Notes: generated by a model from the letters alone, not told the origin. A stretch of DNA of 10,162 nucleotides from MGR-bin208 sp043779285 (GCA_043779285.1 JAYWEL010000141.1:1-10162); one strand, 5' to 3'. Positions 1-6,288 are shown, numbered from the stretch's first letter. Made by a program: numbers and translations.

Positions 1-11
1 TAACGTGCCAT
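1..11 (-). CDS. rpsD: 30S ribosomal protein S4, first codons only
   Basis: Reading the minus strand from base 11 gives ATG GCA CGT TA., that is Met-Ala-Arg and the start of a Tyr codon, which is how bacterial S4 begins (MARY). The rest lies beyond the left edge. The position after rpsM and rpsK is the standard order of the alpha operon (rpsM-rpsK-rpsD-rpoA-rplQ). S4 is a primary 16S rRNA-binding protein that nucleates assembly of the small subunit, and in some bacteria it represses its own operon. Only four codons are visible, so the call depends on this match plus gene order. Confidence 0.85.
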
Positions 12-28
12 GTTATATTTTTTCTGTC

Positions 29-119
29 AGGTTTTTTAATATTGGTGACACGATCAGTAAAAACCTTTAAAATCAATCGTTCACCATTATAAATGAAAAT
101 GGTCATGCCGAAGCATGAC
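29..119 (-). promoter_or_regulatory. Structured rpsK-rpsD spacer (candidate mRNA control or stability element)
   Basis: The 122 bases between rpsK and rpsD can form several stems in the minus-strand transcript. The 5'-most (102-119) is GTCATGC-TTCG-GCATGAC, a 7-bp stem closed by the very stable C(UUCG)G tetraloop. A small stem pairs 98-102 with 84-88, sharing base 102 with the first stem. A further 8-bp stem pairs 59-66 with 29-36 (AGGTTTTT with AAAAACCT). No U-run follows the UUCG stem, so it does not look like an intrinsic terminator. The arms are read directly; a role in S4 autoregulation or mRNA processing is inference. Confidence 0.4.
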
Positions 120-133
120 AATTAATATTTCTA

Positions 134-535
134 TTATACTCTTCTCTTCTTAGGAGGACGGCAACCATTGTGTGGTAATGGTGTGATGTCTTTGATCATG
201 GTCACTTCCAGTCCGGAATTAGCCAGTGAACGAATTGCCCCTTCACGACCAGAACCAGGACCTTTTACAAAAACATCTACTCTTTTCAATCCTGCATCCA
301 ATGCAACTTTAGCACAATCTTCGGCAGCCATCTGTGCAGCATATGGAGTATTCTTCTTAGAACCTCTGAATCCCATTTTACCGGCACTGCTCCAGGAAAT
401 AACCTGTCCGCTCTTATTGGTAAGACTGATGATGATATTATTAAATGTTGCAGAGATATGAGCATCGCCATGGGCGTCTACTTTTACCACTCTCTTCTTT
501 GCTGCAGCTTTTGCGCTGTTTTGTGATTTTGCCAT
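134..535 (-). CDS. rpsK: 30S ribosomal protein S11
   Basis: This 133-residue protein is a full-length S11, a component of the platform of the small ribosomal subunit that contacts 16S rRNA near the mRNA exit. Recognisable stretches are HISATFNNIIISLT (about 26-39), the GFRGSKKNTPYAAQ segment (about 55-68), VFVKGPGSGREGAIRSL (about 88-104) and the terminal ITPLPHNGCRPPKKRRV. The N-terminus carries an extra Ala/Lys-rich tail of about 15 residues. It lies between rpsM and rpsD in normal alpha-operon order. The spacers on both sides (109 and 122 bases) are longer than usual for such an operon and can fold. The start is the only ATG giving the complete N-terminal tail, and no clear Shine-Dalgarno sequence precedes it, as is usual in Bacteroidota. 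Confidence 0.97.
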   Translation of the reverse strand: MAKSQNSAKAAAKKRVVKVDAHGDAHISATFNNIIISLTNKSGQVISWSSAGKMGFRGSKKNTPYAAQMAAEDCAKVALDAGLKRVDVFVKGPGSGREGAIRSLANSGLEVTMIKDITPLPHNGCRPPKKRRV

Positions 536-589
536 AATTTAAATCCCAGGTATTCTTTATTAAAAAATGATTGTGTCGTTAAACACAAC

Positions 590-637
590 TTGATCCAATC
601 CTCCCTCTGCTAAGTTAGAGATCAGGTATTGGTTCAA
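590..637 (-). promoter_or_regulatory. Inverted repeat in the rpsM-rpsK spacer
   Basis: Bases 590-599 (TTGATCCAAT) and 628-637 (ATTGGTTCAA) are complementary in nine of ten positions and enclose 28 bases that contain a further CTCT/AGAG pairing. A second small stem, TTGTGT (571-576) with ACACAA (583-588), lies closer to rpsK. All sit in the 109-base gap between the rpsM stop and the rpsK start. The pairing is visible directly; an RNA function is a guess. Confidence 0.3.
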
Positions 638-644
638 TGAGTTA

Positions 645-1025
645 TTATTTCTTAGCTGCTTTTTTCTTACCTGCAACAGTCTTACGTTTTCCTTTACGGG
701 TACGACTGTTTGTTTTAGTACGCTGTCCACGAACCGGCAATCCTTTACGATGACGCAATCCACGGTAACAAGCGATATCAAGCAAACGCTTAATACTCAT
801 TTGAACTTCACTACGTAAAGCACCTTCTACTTTAAACTCGTTGGTAATGATGTTACGGATTGAATTCAAATCCTCATCACCCCACTCATTTACTTTTTTA
901 TCGTAACTAACTGTCGCTTTATCAAGAATATAACGGGCAGTGGAAGGCCCAATACCATAGATATAAGTTAGACCAATCTCTCCTCTTTTATTTTTAGGTA
1001 AATCTACACCGGCAATACGAGCCAT
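645..1025 (-). CDS. rpsM: 30S ribosomal protein S13
   Basis: This 126-residue protein matches S13, which sits in the head of the small subunit and forms bridges to the large subunit and contacts to P-site tRNA. The N-terminus MARIAGVDLPKNKRGEIGLT, the helix-hairpin-helix-like YIYGIGPSTARYIL (about 22-35) and the signature RGLRHRKGLPVRGQRTKTNS (about 89-108) are clear. The C-terminus ends in a Lys/Arg-rich tail that reaches toward the tRNA sites in known ribosomes. It follows rpmJ by 34 bases and precedes rpsK, so it belongs to the infA-rpmJ-rpsM-rpsK-rpsD transcript. Confidence 0.97.
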   Translation of the reverse strand: MARIAGVDLPKNKRGEIGLTYIYGIGPSTARYILDKATVSYDKKVNEWGDEDLNSIRNIITNEFKVEGALRSEVQMSIKRLLDIACYRGLRHRKGLPVRGQRTKTNSRTRKGKRKTVAGKKKAAKK

Positions 1026-1059
1026 AATTTATCTTAAATTTTAATTTTAAAAACTAGAA

Positions 1060-1176
1060 TTAACCCTGACGCTGCTTAAAGCGAGGATTCTTTTTGTTAA
1101 TTACATAAAGTCTGCCTTTTCTGCGAACAATCTTGCAGTCAACGCTACGCTTTTTAATGGATGCTCTTACTTTCAT
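1060..1176 (-). CDS. rpmJ: 50S ribosomal protein L36, zinc-free form
   Basis: A 38-codon reading frame on the minus strand begins MKVRASIKKRS and ends KNPRFKQRQG, which is the whole of L36, a small protein of the large subunit that binds 23S rRNA. The classic zinc-ribbon form has ligands at about Cys11, Cys14, Cys27 and His33. Here those positions are Ser11, Cys14, Asn27 and Phe33, so only one ligand remains and the protein should not bind zinc. It lies seven bases after infA and 34 bases before rpsM, so it is surely co-transcribed with them. The complete sequence fixes start and stop. Confidence 0.96.
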   Translation of the reverse strand: MKVRASIKKRSVDCKIVRRKGRLYVINKKNPRFKQRQG

Positions 1177-1183
1177 GATTCTA

Positions 1184-1402
1184 TTATTTATATCTAAATA
1201 TTATCCTTCCCCTTGTCAAATCATATGGACTTATTTCAACGCCAACTTTATCGCCCGGTAAAATACGGATGTAGTGCATCCTCATTTTCCCGGATATGGT
1301 TGCCAAAATTTCGTGGCCATTTTCAAGTTTAACCCTAAACATTGCGTTTGATAAGGCTTCAACAATTACTCCATCCTGTTTGATTAACGGCTGTTTTGAC
1401 AT
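1184..1402 (-). CDS. infA: Translation initiation factor IF-1
   Basis: The 72-residue product has exactly the usual length of IF-1, an S1/OB-fold protein that binds the A site of the 30S subunit during initiation. The segments EALSNAMFRVKLENGHEILA (about 16-35), ISGKMRMHYIRILPGDKV (about 36-53) and SPYDLTRGRIIFR (about 58-70) are near-invariant family signatures. It is the first gene of the ribosomal block and lies close behind a Bacteroidota-type promoter. In many bacteria secY and map come directly upstream of infA. Here that position holds a small protein of unknown function, so infA appears to start the transcript. Confidence 0.97.
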   Translation of the reverse strand: MSKQPLIKQDGVIVEALSNAMFRVKLENGHEILATISGKMRMHYIRILPGDKVGVEISPYDLTRGRIIFRYK

Positions 1403-1418
1403 ATAATTTTTGGGAGCG

Positions 1419-1455
1419 CAAAGATAGGAGGATTAAAGTAAAAAAGAAAAACAAA
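1419..1455 (-). promoter_or_regulatory. Promoter for the infA ribosomal-protein operon
   Basis: On the minus strand bases 1419-1426 read TATCTTTG, a perfect match to the Bacteroidota -7 element TAnnTTTG. TTTG at 1452-1455 could be the -33 element, but the 25-base spacer is a little longer than the usual range (about 17-23). Transcription would start roughly 10 bases before the infA ATG. The surrounding tract of T-rich and A-rich sequence is typical promoter flank. Confidence 0.6.
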
Positions 1456-1487
1456 TTCTTTTTTTCTTTTTTTTGTTGAAAAACACT

Positions 1488-1506
1488 GGTTTTAAAGCTA
1501 AAAACC
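1488..1506 (-). terminator. Possible weak terminator after the 131-residue gene
   Basis: GGTTTT (1488-1493) pairs with AAAACC (1501-1506) around a 7-base loop, just after the stop of the gene at 1513-1908. On the minus strand the stem is followed by AGTGTTTTTC. The stem is short and AT-rich, so this is weak. Confidence 0.25.
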
Positions 1507-1512
1507 TGACTC

Positions 1513-1908
1513 TTACGGCATATCCAAAGGTACTTTTGTCATCTGCAGATATAAGTTCTGTAATTCATGTACCGTTAAATGAACATGGAATGTTCTATAG
1601 TCTTCCCGGTACCACATTTCTAAATGAGAAAAATCACCGGCTTTTGGAACAGCAATCCTAAAAGGCCCACGAAGGTATTTTGTACCCCCATTTTGTGGTT
1701 CTTTTCCAAATCCCAATTTGATTAACAGTTCTTCATTTAAAGGGATTGCTTTCATTTGTTCCGGGTCGTACCAGAATTCCTGAACACCATTGTCAACCAA
1801 CGCTTTGTTTTCTTCTTTACTGGTTTCAACAACTACTCCATCGCTTTCCACATTTTCAAAAACTACTTTTATATTATCGCCTGCTTGCAGATCTTTTACC
1901 TTTAACAT
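1513..1908 (-). CDS. Small conserved protein of unknown function
   Basis: I do not know a function for this 131-residue soluble protein. The start at 1908 gives MLKVKDLQAGDNIKVVFENVE, which looks like a small beta-rich N-terminal domain. An in-frame ATG eleven codons earlier (1941) adds only a basic, unlikely extension. Later features are an EFWYDPEQM segment (about 44-52), PFRIAVPKAGDFSHLEMWYRED (about 82-103) and a terminal HELQNLYLQMTKVPL stretch. I recall proteins with this His-Glu-Leu-Gln-Asn ending as unnamed conserved proteins in Bacteroidota, but cannot check. There is no signal peptide or membrane segment. It is read in the same direction as infA, 110 bases upstream, with a separate promoter between them. 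Confidence 0.75.
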   Translation of the reverse strand: MLKVKDLQAGDNIKVVFENVESDGVVVETSKEENKALVDNGVQEFWYDPEQMKAIPLNEELLIKLGFGKEPQNGGTKYLRGPFRIAVPKAGDFSHLEMWYREDYRTFHVHLTVHELQNLYLQMTKVPLDMP

Positions 1909-1943
1909 ATACTTGAATTTTACTTTTCTAAAATACAACAAAT

Positions 1944-1986
1944 CCAGGTATCGGCACTAAAAAAATTGAACGCTTTTTATACCTGG
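1944..1986. repeat. 8-bp perfect inverted repeat with 27-base spacer
   Basis: CCAGGTAT (1944-1951) and ATACCTGG (1979-1986) are perfect inverted copies. They lie between the start of the 131-residue gene and the hmgA-like fragment. The loop holds A- and T-runs that could extend pairing loosely. It could be an operator, a hairpin ending a minus-strand transcript, or the scar of a rearrangement. Confidence 0.35.
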
Positions 1987-2003
1987 CATTTCATAAGTTC
2001 ATT

Positions 2004-2096
2004 TTACTCGGCCCAACTCATCACATAATCCGGGTCTTCTATTTTTAATGCTTGCTTTGTTAATTTATATGGCAAATGATTAATATTAAAGTCCAT
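2004..2096 (-). pseudogene. C-terminal fragment related to homogentisate 1,2-dioxygenase
   Basis: A 30-codon frame (ATG at 2094-2096, stop at 2004-2006) ends in ...EDPDYVMSWAE, the same ending as the full hmgA product in this window. Over the last 20 codons plus stop, 54 of 63 bases match. Only one residue differs (Lys for Glu), while seven other codons differ silently. The match stops at the stop codon on one side and fades after about ten codons further upstream, and a stop (2100-2102) closes the frame just before the ATG. The rest of the dioxygenase (metal-binding His and Glu residues) is absent, so it cannot be an enzyme. The likely reading is a relic of a second dioxygenase gene. A retained micropeptide is possible but less likely. 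Confidence 0.7.
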
Positions 2097-2140
2097 TTTT
2101 TAGCAGTCAAATTATTTTTTGTTTGCCTCTTTACGTTTGC

Positions 2141-2971
2141 CTAATTTTTCATAGAATAATTAAATGAAAATTGGTATAAAGGCAGGTAATAATTTATCTC
2201 CGGTTTTTTATTGTACTTGTAATAAACTACTTTAATATTCACAAGCTTATTAATTTCAACACCCCAGGCCAGTGAGTAGCCATGGTAAATTCCATTGGTT
2301 TCAATACCCGGTAAAATTTCTTTTAGTTGTACCGGGCTTGTATAACAGCCAATATACCGGAATGCAAACCATGCCACCCCAACATTATTTGCATTATTTC
2401 TTTCCCAGGCGCCTGTTTGCAGATAAAGACCAAGTGAAGAAAATGAGTTAAGAAAATTGACAGGTTTGCCAGTATTAGGATCATTAACCGGACCTGTTCT
2501 TATACCGGTAAGTATCCGTTCACCCATATGATATAGTAATCCGGTTTTTGTAACCTTTTCTGTTTTCTTTTTAAAGAAAGTAACTCCATCCACAGAGATA
2601 TTTGCCAGACCACTGAGCGGATTGATAAAATTGGTAACCAACTGATCATTGCTGCGATTAATAACTGGGCTTTGCTGGTTGGCAAAATTATTGGAAGAAA
2701 CACCACTGTAAATGGAAAGAGGAATGGCAAACTTCCCCGGCTCTCCGATAAATAACCTGATAAAACGTGCTGATGCATTTACCTGGCCACTGTTGATAAT
2801 ATCAATAAATCCGGAGGTGAAAATTTCGGGTTTATATTCTTTTAGAGGGATGGTTTTTGAAGAAGCTTGCATTTGCACAAGTTTATTAATCTGTTTTTGC
2901 AAACTGTCTTTTGCCTGGGTTAAGGCAAACACCGGCGATAGCCAGAATAATATTGGCAAAAAGAATCTCAT
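2141..2971 (-). CDS. Secreted or outer-membrane protein of unknown function
   Basis: I do not recognise this 276-residue protein. It starts with a hydrophobic signal peptide (MRFFLPILFWLSPVFALTQA, likely cleaved near residue 20) and then a short polar, probably helical stretch (21-40). The remainder is rich in alternating polar and hydrophobic residues with many Asn, Tyr, Phe and Gly. It ends in short strand-like segments (NIKVVYYKY, then LYQFSFNYS), consistent with an outer-membrane barrel or a surface beta protein of Bacteroidota. No lipoprotein box is seen. It is preceded by 122 bases without a clear promoter match and followed by the hmgA-like fragment. Its start is the only Met giving a signal peptide. 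Confidence 0.7.
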   Translation of the reverse strand: MRFFLPILFWLSPVFALTQAKDSLQKQINKLVQMQASSKTIPLKEYKPEIFTSGFIDIINSGQVNASARFIRLFIGEPGKFAIPLSIYSGVSSNNFANQQSPVINRSNDQLVTNFINPLSGLANISVDGVTFFKKKTEKVTKTGLLYHMGERILTGIRTGPVNDPNTGKPVNFLNSFSSLGLYLQTGAWERNNANNVGVAWFAFRYIGCYTSPVQLKEILPGIETNGIYHGYSLAWGVEINKLVNIKVVYYKYNKKPEINYYLPLYQFSFNYSMKN

Positions 2972-3093
2972 TTTCTTTTAATTCCCTGATATGTATGTTG
3001 TGACTGATCGGTTAAAACTTTTTAATAATTATTTTTAAAATCAACAATTTACTGGGAAAAGCATTTAACTGTTATTTGAATTCCTTACCGGGT

Positions 3094-3948
3094 TTACCTT
3101 ATTTTCTCATACGCTTTTCTGATGCGGTAGTTGGCGTTGGTAAAAATATAATTCATAGACAAACCAATATAAGAACCGGTTGAGCTGTACCTACCTTCTG
3201 TTAAAGGCTTTCCAGGAATGATAATCATGTATGCACCGTTTACATATTTGGTAAAAGAAATATTGGAACATATACCCAGTTGCAGTAAGTTATTATTTTT
3301 AAGCAACCATGCATGCCCCGCATTAAGTGGGAAACTTACCCACGGTTTTGCATCATTGTTGGCATACACATCCACTTCTCCGGCATTGTAAAAGCCATTG
3401 TTTGTATTCTGAAGGTATATTGAAAAAATATCAAAATCTGCCCCGGTACTATAATTGAAACGAATGCCTGCATCTGCAAATAAATATTTTGTGCTGCCAT
3501 ATAACCATCTTTTTTGCAGCAAAACCGGCAGACTGAGAACCATACCTGGTATATAAGAGTTGATCCCTTTTATTTCATAATCTTTTATCAGCGGTGGCGA
3601 AAAATCATTTTTATCAAAAGAAGTAATCAGATTTCTTCCCAGCAGGGTTGCTTCGGGGCCGGTGATGAGGCTGTACCCGTTATTAAAATTTACCTGGTAC
3701 TTAAAACTGATTAAAAAACCGATTACCGCTTTTGTACTGACGGGATGGCTACCGGACTCCTTTTTCAACCGGGCCTTTAAAGTAGATAATGTTGAAAAAT
3801 TAAACTGGATATGGTTTCCCTTAAAAACAAAGTCATTTAAGAAATTTTCACGTTTCAACCTGTTTGGCTGGGCGGCAGTGCTGCAAACCAACATACAAAA
3901 TAAAACCCCAATACTTATTTTAAACAATGTATGAAACCTGCTTTCCAT
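3094..3948 (-). CDS. Barrel-like outer-membrane protein, paralog of its upstream neighbour
   Basis: The 284-residue product begins MESRFHTLFKISIGVLFCMLV and has a signal peptide likely cut at STAA-Q (near residue 26). A longer reading from 4050 is possible, but it would overlap the upstream gene by 89 bases and bury the signal peptide, so I chose 3948, 13 bases after the upstream stop. The C-terminal 85 residues resemble the upstream protein: KPW near the start, then IIIPGKPLTEGRY, GLSMNYIFT and a basic tail. Alternating strand patterns suggest an 8-stranded-type barrel, as in the porin-like families of Bacteroidota. The function is unknown. The short spacing implies co-transcription with the neighbour. 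Confidence 0.75.
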   Translation of the reverse strand: MESRFHTLFKISIGVLFCMLVCSTAAQPNRLKRENFLNDFVFKGNHIQFNFSTLSTLKARLKKESGSHPVSTKAVIGFLISFKYQVNFNNGYSLITGPEATLLGRNLITSFDKNDFSPPLIKDYEIKGINSYIPGMVLSLPVLLQKRWLYGSTKYLFADAGIRFNYSTGADFDIFSIYLQNTNNGFYNAGEVDVYANNDAKPWVSFPLNAGHAWLLKNNNLLQLGICSNISFTKYVNGAYMIIIPGKPLTEGRYSSTGSYIGLSMNYIFTNANYRIRKAYEKIR

Positions 3949-3961
3949 AATTGGTTTAGTT

Positions 3962-4828
3962 TTAAAAAGCCATTTTTTGATAGCTGCGTACCAACCGTTT
4001 GTTGTAGCCAGTAAAAATGTATTGTACCGATAAGCCCAACGATGTACCACTTATTTTATAAGTTCCTGAAGTGACCGGCTTATTAGGTATTGTAATTTCG
4101 TAAACCCCTTTAAAAAAATAAGTAGGGCTTATGTCTGCATTTATACTCAGCAACAAAATATTCTTGTTATCCAAAACAATCGGTTTAGAAACTCCGGCTA
4201 AAAATGTTATCCAGGGTTTATAATTATTGTTTCCTGAAAAAAAAGCAGAAAAAATACTAATGACCTGATTATTTGAATCAATAATTCCTCCCCCACTCAT
4301 TACTAAATCTGTCATAAAGCCGCTATATCTAAGGTTTACACCAGTTTTTAAATAAATGGGCTTACCTTTTAAGTTAATATTTTTTTCCAGTATGAAAGGG
4401 ATTCTTATGCTACCCCATATATCTTTATCCTCAATTAATAGATCTTCATCCATATTAGTACTGCCAGGAATATCACTGGCTGGTATTTCGGCAAAAAAAT
4501 TTCTTTTGCCGATGACAATATGAAAACCGGTAGAAATGAAGATGCTTTCATTTAAATAACGTAGATAGTTAATCCCAATATCAAAAGATGACTGTAGATG
4601 GGATTTTAATTGATAGCCGCCTTCTTCCTTTATTATTTTTGCTTTTGGCAGTAAAGAAGCAGTTATTTCTATGCCGAAATGATTTTTTTTAACCAATGAA
4701 TCGCTACTAAAAACTTTACTAATTAAACCATTTTTACCATTTGATATTATCTGACAATAGTTTAACATTGGGGCGAGTAATAGAAAAAATGCAAGTAAGG
4801 ATTTTTGGATATTAATAATAAAAAACAT
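3962..4828 (-). CDS. Barrel-like outer-membrane protein, first of a tandem paralog pair
   Basis: This 288-residue protein carries an N-terminal signal peptide (hydrophobic core about residues 10-22, likely cut near NYC-Q). It has many predicted short strands such as FDIGINYLRY, IFISTGFHIVIG and IYLKTGVNLRYSGF, and ends with GLSVQYIFT and a basic tail. The last 85 residues align without large gaps to the downstream gene product (KPW, IPNKPVT, GLS, YIFT), so the two arose by tandem duplication and are now well diverged. The pattern fits an outer-membrane beta-barrel. The ligand or role cannot be told from sequence. A perfect 18-bp hairpin separates it from the upstream gene. Confidence 0.75.
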   Translation of the reverse strand: MFFIINIQKSLLAFFLLLAPMLNYCQIISNGKNGLISKVFSSDSLVKKNHFGIEITASLLPKAKIIKEEGGYQLKSHLQSSFDIGINYLRYLNESIFISTGFHIVIGKRNFFAEIPASDIPGSTNMDEDLLIEDKDIWGSIRIPFILEKNINLKGKPIYLKTGVNLRYSGFMTDLVMSGGGIIDSNNQVISIFSAFFSGNNNYKPWITFLAGVSKPIVLDNKNILLLSINADISPTYFFKGVYEITIPNKPVTSGTYKISGTSLGLSVQYIFTGYNKRLVRSYQKMAF

Positions 4829-4880
4829 ATCATGATTTTAATTTAATCTGACACCGTAAATAAATATTATTTTCTCGGGA

Positions 4881-4927
4881 TTAAGCGATAAAAGAAAGAG
4901 ATTTGTTCCCTTTCTTTTATCGCTTAA
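4881..4927 (-). terminator. Perfect 18-bp hairpin between secreted-protein genes
   Basis: Bases 4881-4898 and 4910-4927 are perfect inverted complements of 18 bases (TTAAGCGATAAAAGAAAG and its complement) around an 11-base loop. It lies 21 bases after the stop of the 446-residue gene, as expected for a transcription terminator on the minus strand. It lacks a clean U-run: the following bases are TCCCGAGAAAATAATATTT. So it may instead be an mRNA-stabilising stem or a partial terminator in front of the barrel pair. Confidence 0.6.
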
Positions 4928-4947
4928 AATTTAATTTTATGTCACCT

Positions 4948-6288
4948 TTAAAAAGTTAAAATAATATTTCCAGCTATATTTGCATCAGGTGCATGAACCG
5001 TTCCTCCTATTTCTCCTGACATTGTTTTCCAAATTGTTGAATTGCTTGGTATACCTACCTGTGAGCGGAATATCGCCTTTAGTTGTTTCCTCATTTTAAA
5101 ACCATTATCTGGTTTCCTTTCTGCGAATTGAAAACTATTTGAACAGTCACCGTCATATACCTTTCCGGCACAGCCCACCGCCATTTTAACACGGCTTCTT
5201 TTCCAATTTCCATTTTTTTTCATAAAATGAACTGCCTTTGCTTTTACAGAACTTTTAATTGCGATTGAATTTATTGCTACTTTCGTATCCATTCTTCGAG
5301 TATTATTTTCATAATATAATGGTGGCATTTTTACCTTTTTATTTGATTTACATATAGTCATATTGGATAAAGAAATTTTTTGATCGTCCAAAAACATTTC
5401 ATCTTGTAAAGTTAAATAATCTGTTGGTGCCATAGGCCCTGAATTGTAGCCATTACTAAAAAAAAATTCACTGGCGAACATAATATTACTCTTATTATTC
5501 AGGATCCTGCTATTACCTCCATTATCCTGTAGAACTCCATTTATATACATACCAGAACTTGTTAGCTGATAAACATTATTTCCTACTTTAAATGAGTAAT
5601 TGCTGTTAAAAATTGTATTCTCCACATCATCGAAAGTAAGATCTACATCATCTGGATCAGTACTTGTAAAATTGCTACTAAGCCAAAATATTTCGATATT
5701 TTCAATTTCAGATCTCTTAGAGTAAAACCCTCCAAACAGGTTCTCAAAATCTTTGAACTTTTTAAACTCATCAAATCCGTTTTGCTCATCCATATCATCC
5801 AATTGTTCTGCTGTAAGGTTAGGATATTGACTATCATAATCATCATTATAAGCATCATAATCGGCATCCAACTGGTTTATTACCGCGTTTACATCTGCCA
5901 CATTATTAAATTTTAAGATGCTCCCATTTATTGCTTCATAAGTAATGAATGCTCCTGCATACGTAGTTGCAATTGTACCTAAAACAACAACTGCGTTACC
6001 AGTTGGGTTAGTTACATAAAAAGTTGCTTCCGTCTCAGACGTCAAGTTCCCAGCAGTAACTATTAATGAGAAAGGATTGTTTGTATTAGGGGCATTACCA
6101 TCATCATAAATGTAACCAGTAACAGTTACATTATGGTCGTAGGTTTGAGTTAATTTCGCCCTTACCCCAAAATAATTATATATGCCAGACTGGGGCTGTG
6201 CCGGAAAGGCTTCTACTGAAACCTGTGCTTTTAATGTAGTAACAAAAAACAAGAGGTTTAATAAGGTAATTCCAAAAATCTTTTTCAT
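4948..6288 (-). CDS. Secreted protein with acidic middle and basic C-terminal part, unknown function
   Basis: I do not recognise this 446-residue protein. A signal peptide (1-21, cut near LKA-Q) is followed by a beta-sandwich-like N-terminal region (about 22-128). Then comes a strongly acidic, Asp/Tyr/Asn-rich helical-looking stretch (about 132-225), a middle part (226-310) and a Lys/Arg-rich region (about 314-412). The final GEIGGTVHAPDANIAGNIILTF may be a closing beta hairpin. It has three Cys (313, 373, 382). There is no lipobox and no evident type IX secretion sorting domain. A good promoter lies upstream and a hairpin lies downstream, so it is probably a single-gene unit. It diverges from the response regulator gene, whose product might control it, though that is only inference. 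Confidence 0.7.
   Translation of the reverse strand: MKKIFGITLLNLLFFVTTLKAQVSVEAFPAQPQSGIYNYFGVRAKLTQTYDHNVTVTGYIYDDGNAPNTNNPFSLIVTAGNLTSETEATFYVTNPTGNAVVVLGTIATTYAGAFITYEAINGSILKFNNVADVNAVINQLDADYDAYNDDYDSQYPNLTAEQLDDMDEQNGFDEFKKFKDFENLFGGFYSKRSEIENIEIFWLSSNFTSTDPDDVDLTFDDVENTIFNSNYSFKVGNNVYQLTSSGMYINGVLQDNGGNSRILNNKSNIMFASEFFFSNGYNSGPMAPTDYLTLQDEMFLDDQKISLSNMTICKSNKKVKMPPLYYENNTRRMDTKVAINSIAIKSSVKAKAVHFMKKNGNWKRSRVKMAVGCAGKVYDGDCSNSFQFAERKPDNGFKMRKQLKAIFRSQVGIPSNSTIWKTMSGEIGGTVHAPDANIAGNIILTF

Noticed and set aside
168..461. 97-codon plus-strand frame opposite rpsK
   Set aside because: It is antisense to an almost invariant ribosomal protein gene and its product looks like no family; it is a shadow of rpsK.
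1909..1941. Longer N-terminus for the 131-residue protein (start at 1941)
   Set aside because: The added residues MLYFRKVKFKY look unlike the family start, and the region carries a possible -7 box (TATTTTAG), so it is probably leader DNA.
3862..3948. Lipoprotein box in the second barrel protein (MLVC)
   Set aside because: The residue before Cys is Val rather than Gly, Ala or Ser, and a normal signal peptidase I site (STAA-Q) follows.
3949..4050. Longer N-terminus for the second barrel protein (start at 4050)
   Set aside because: It would overlap the upstream gene and place 34 residues before a clear signal peptide. The ATG at 3946-3948 is better.
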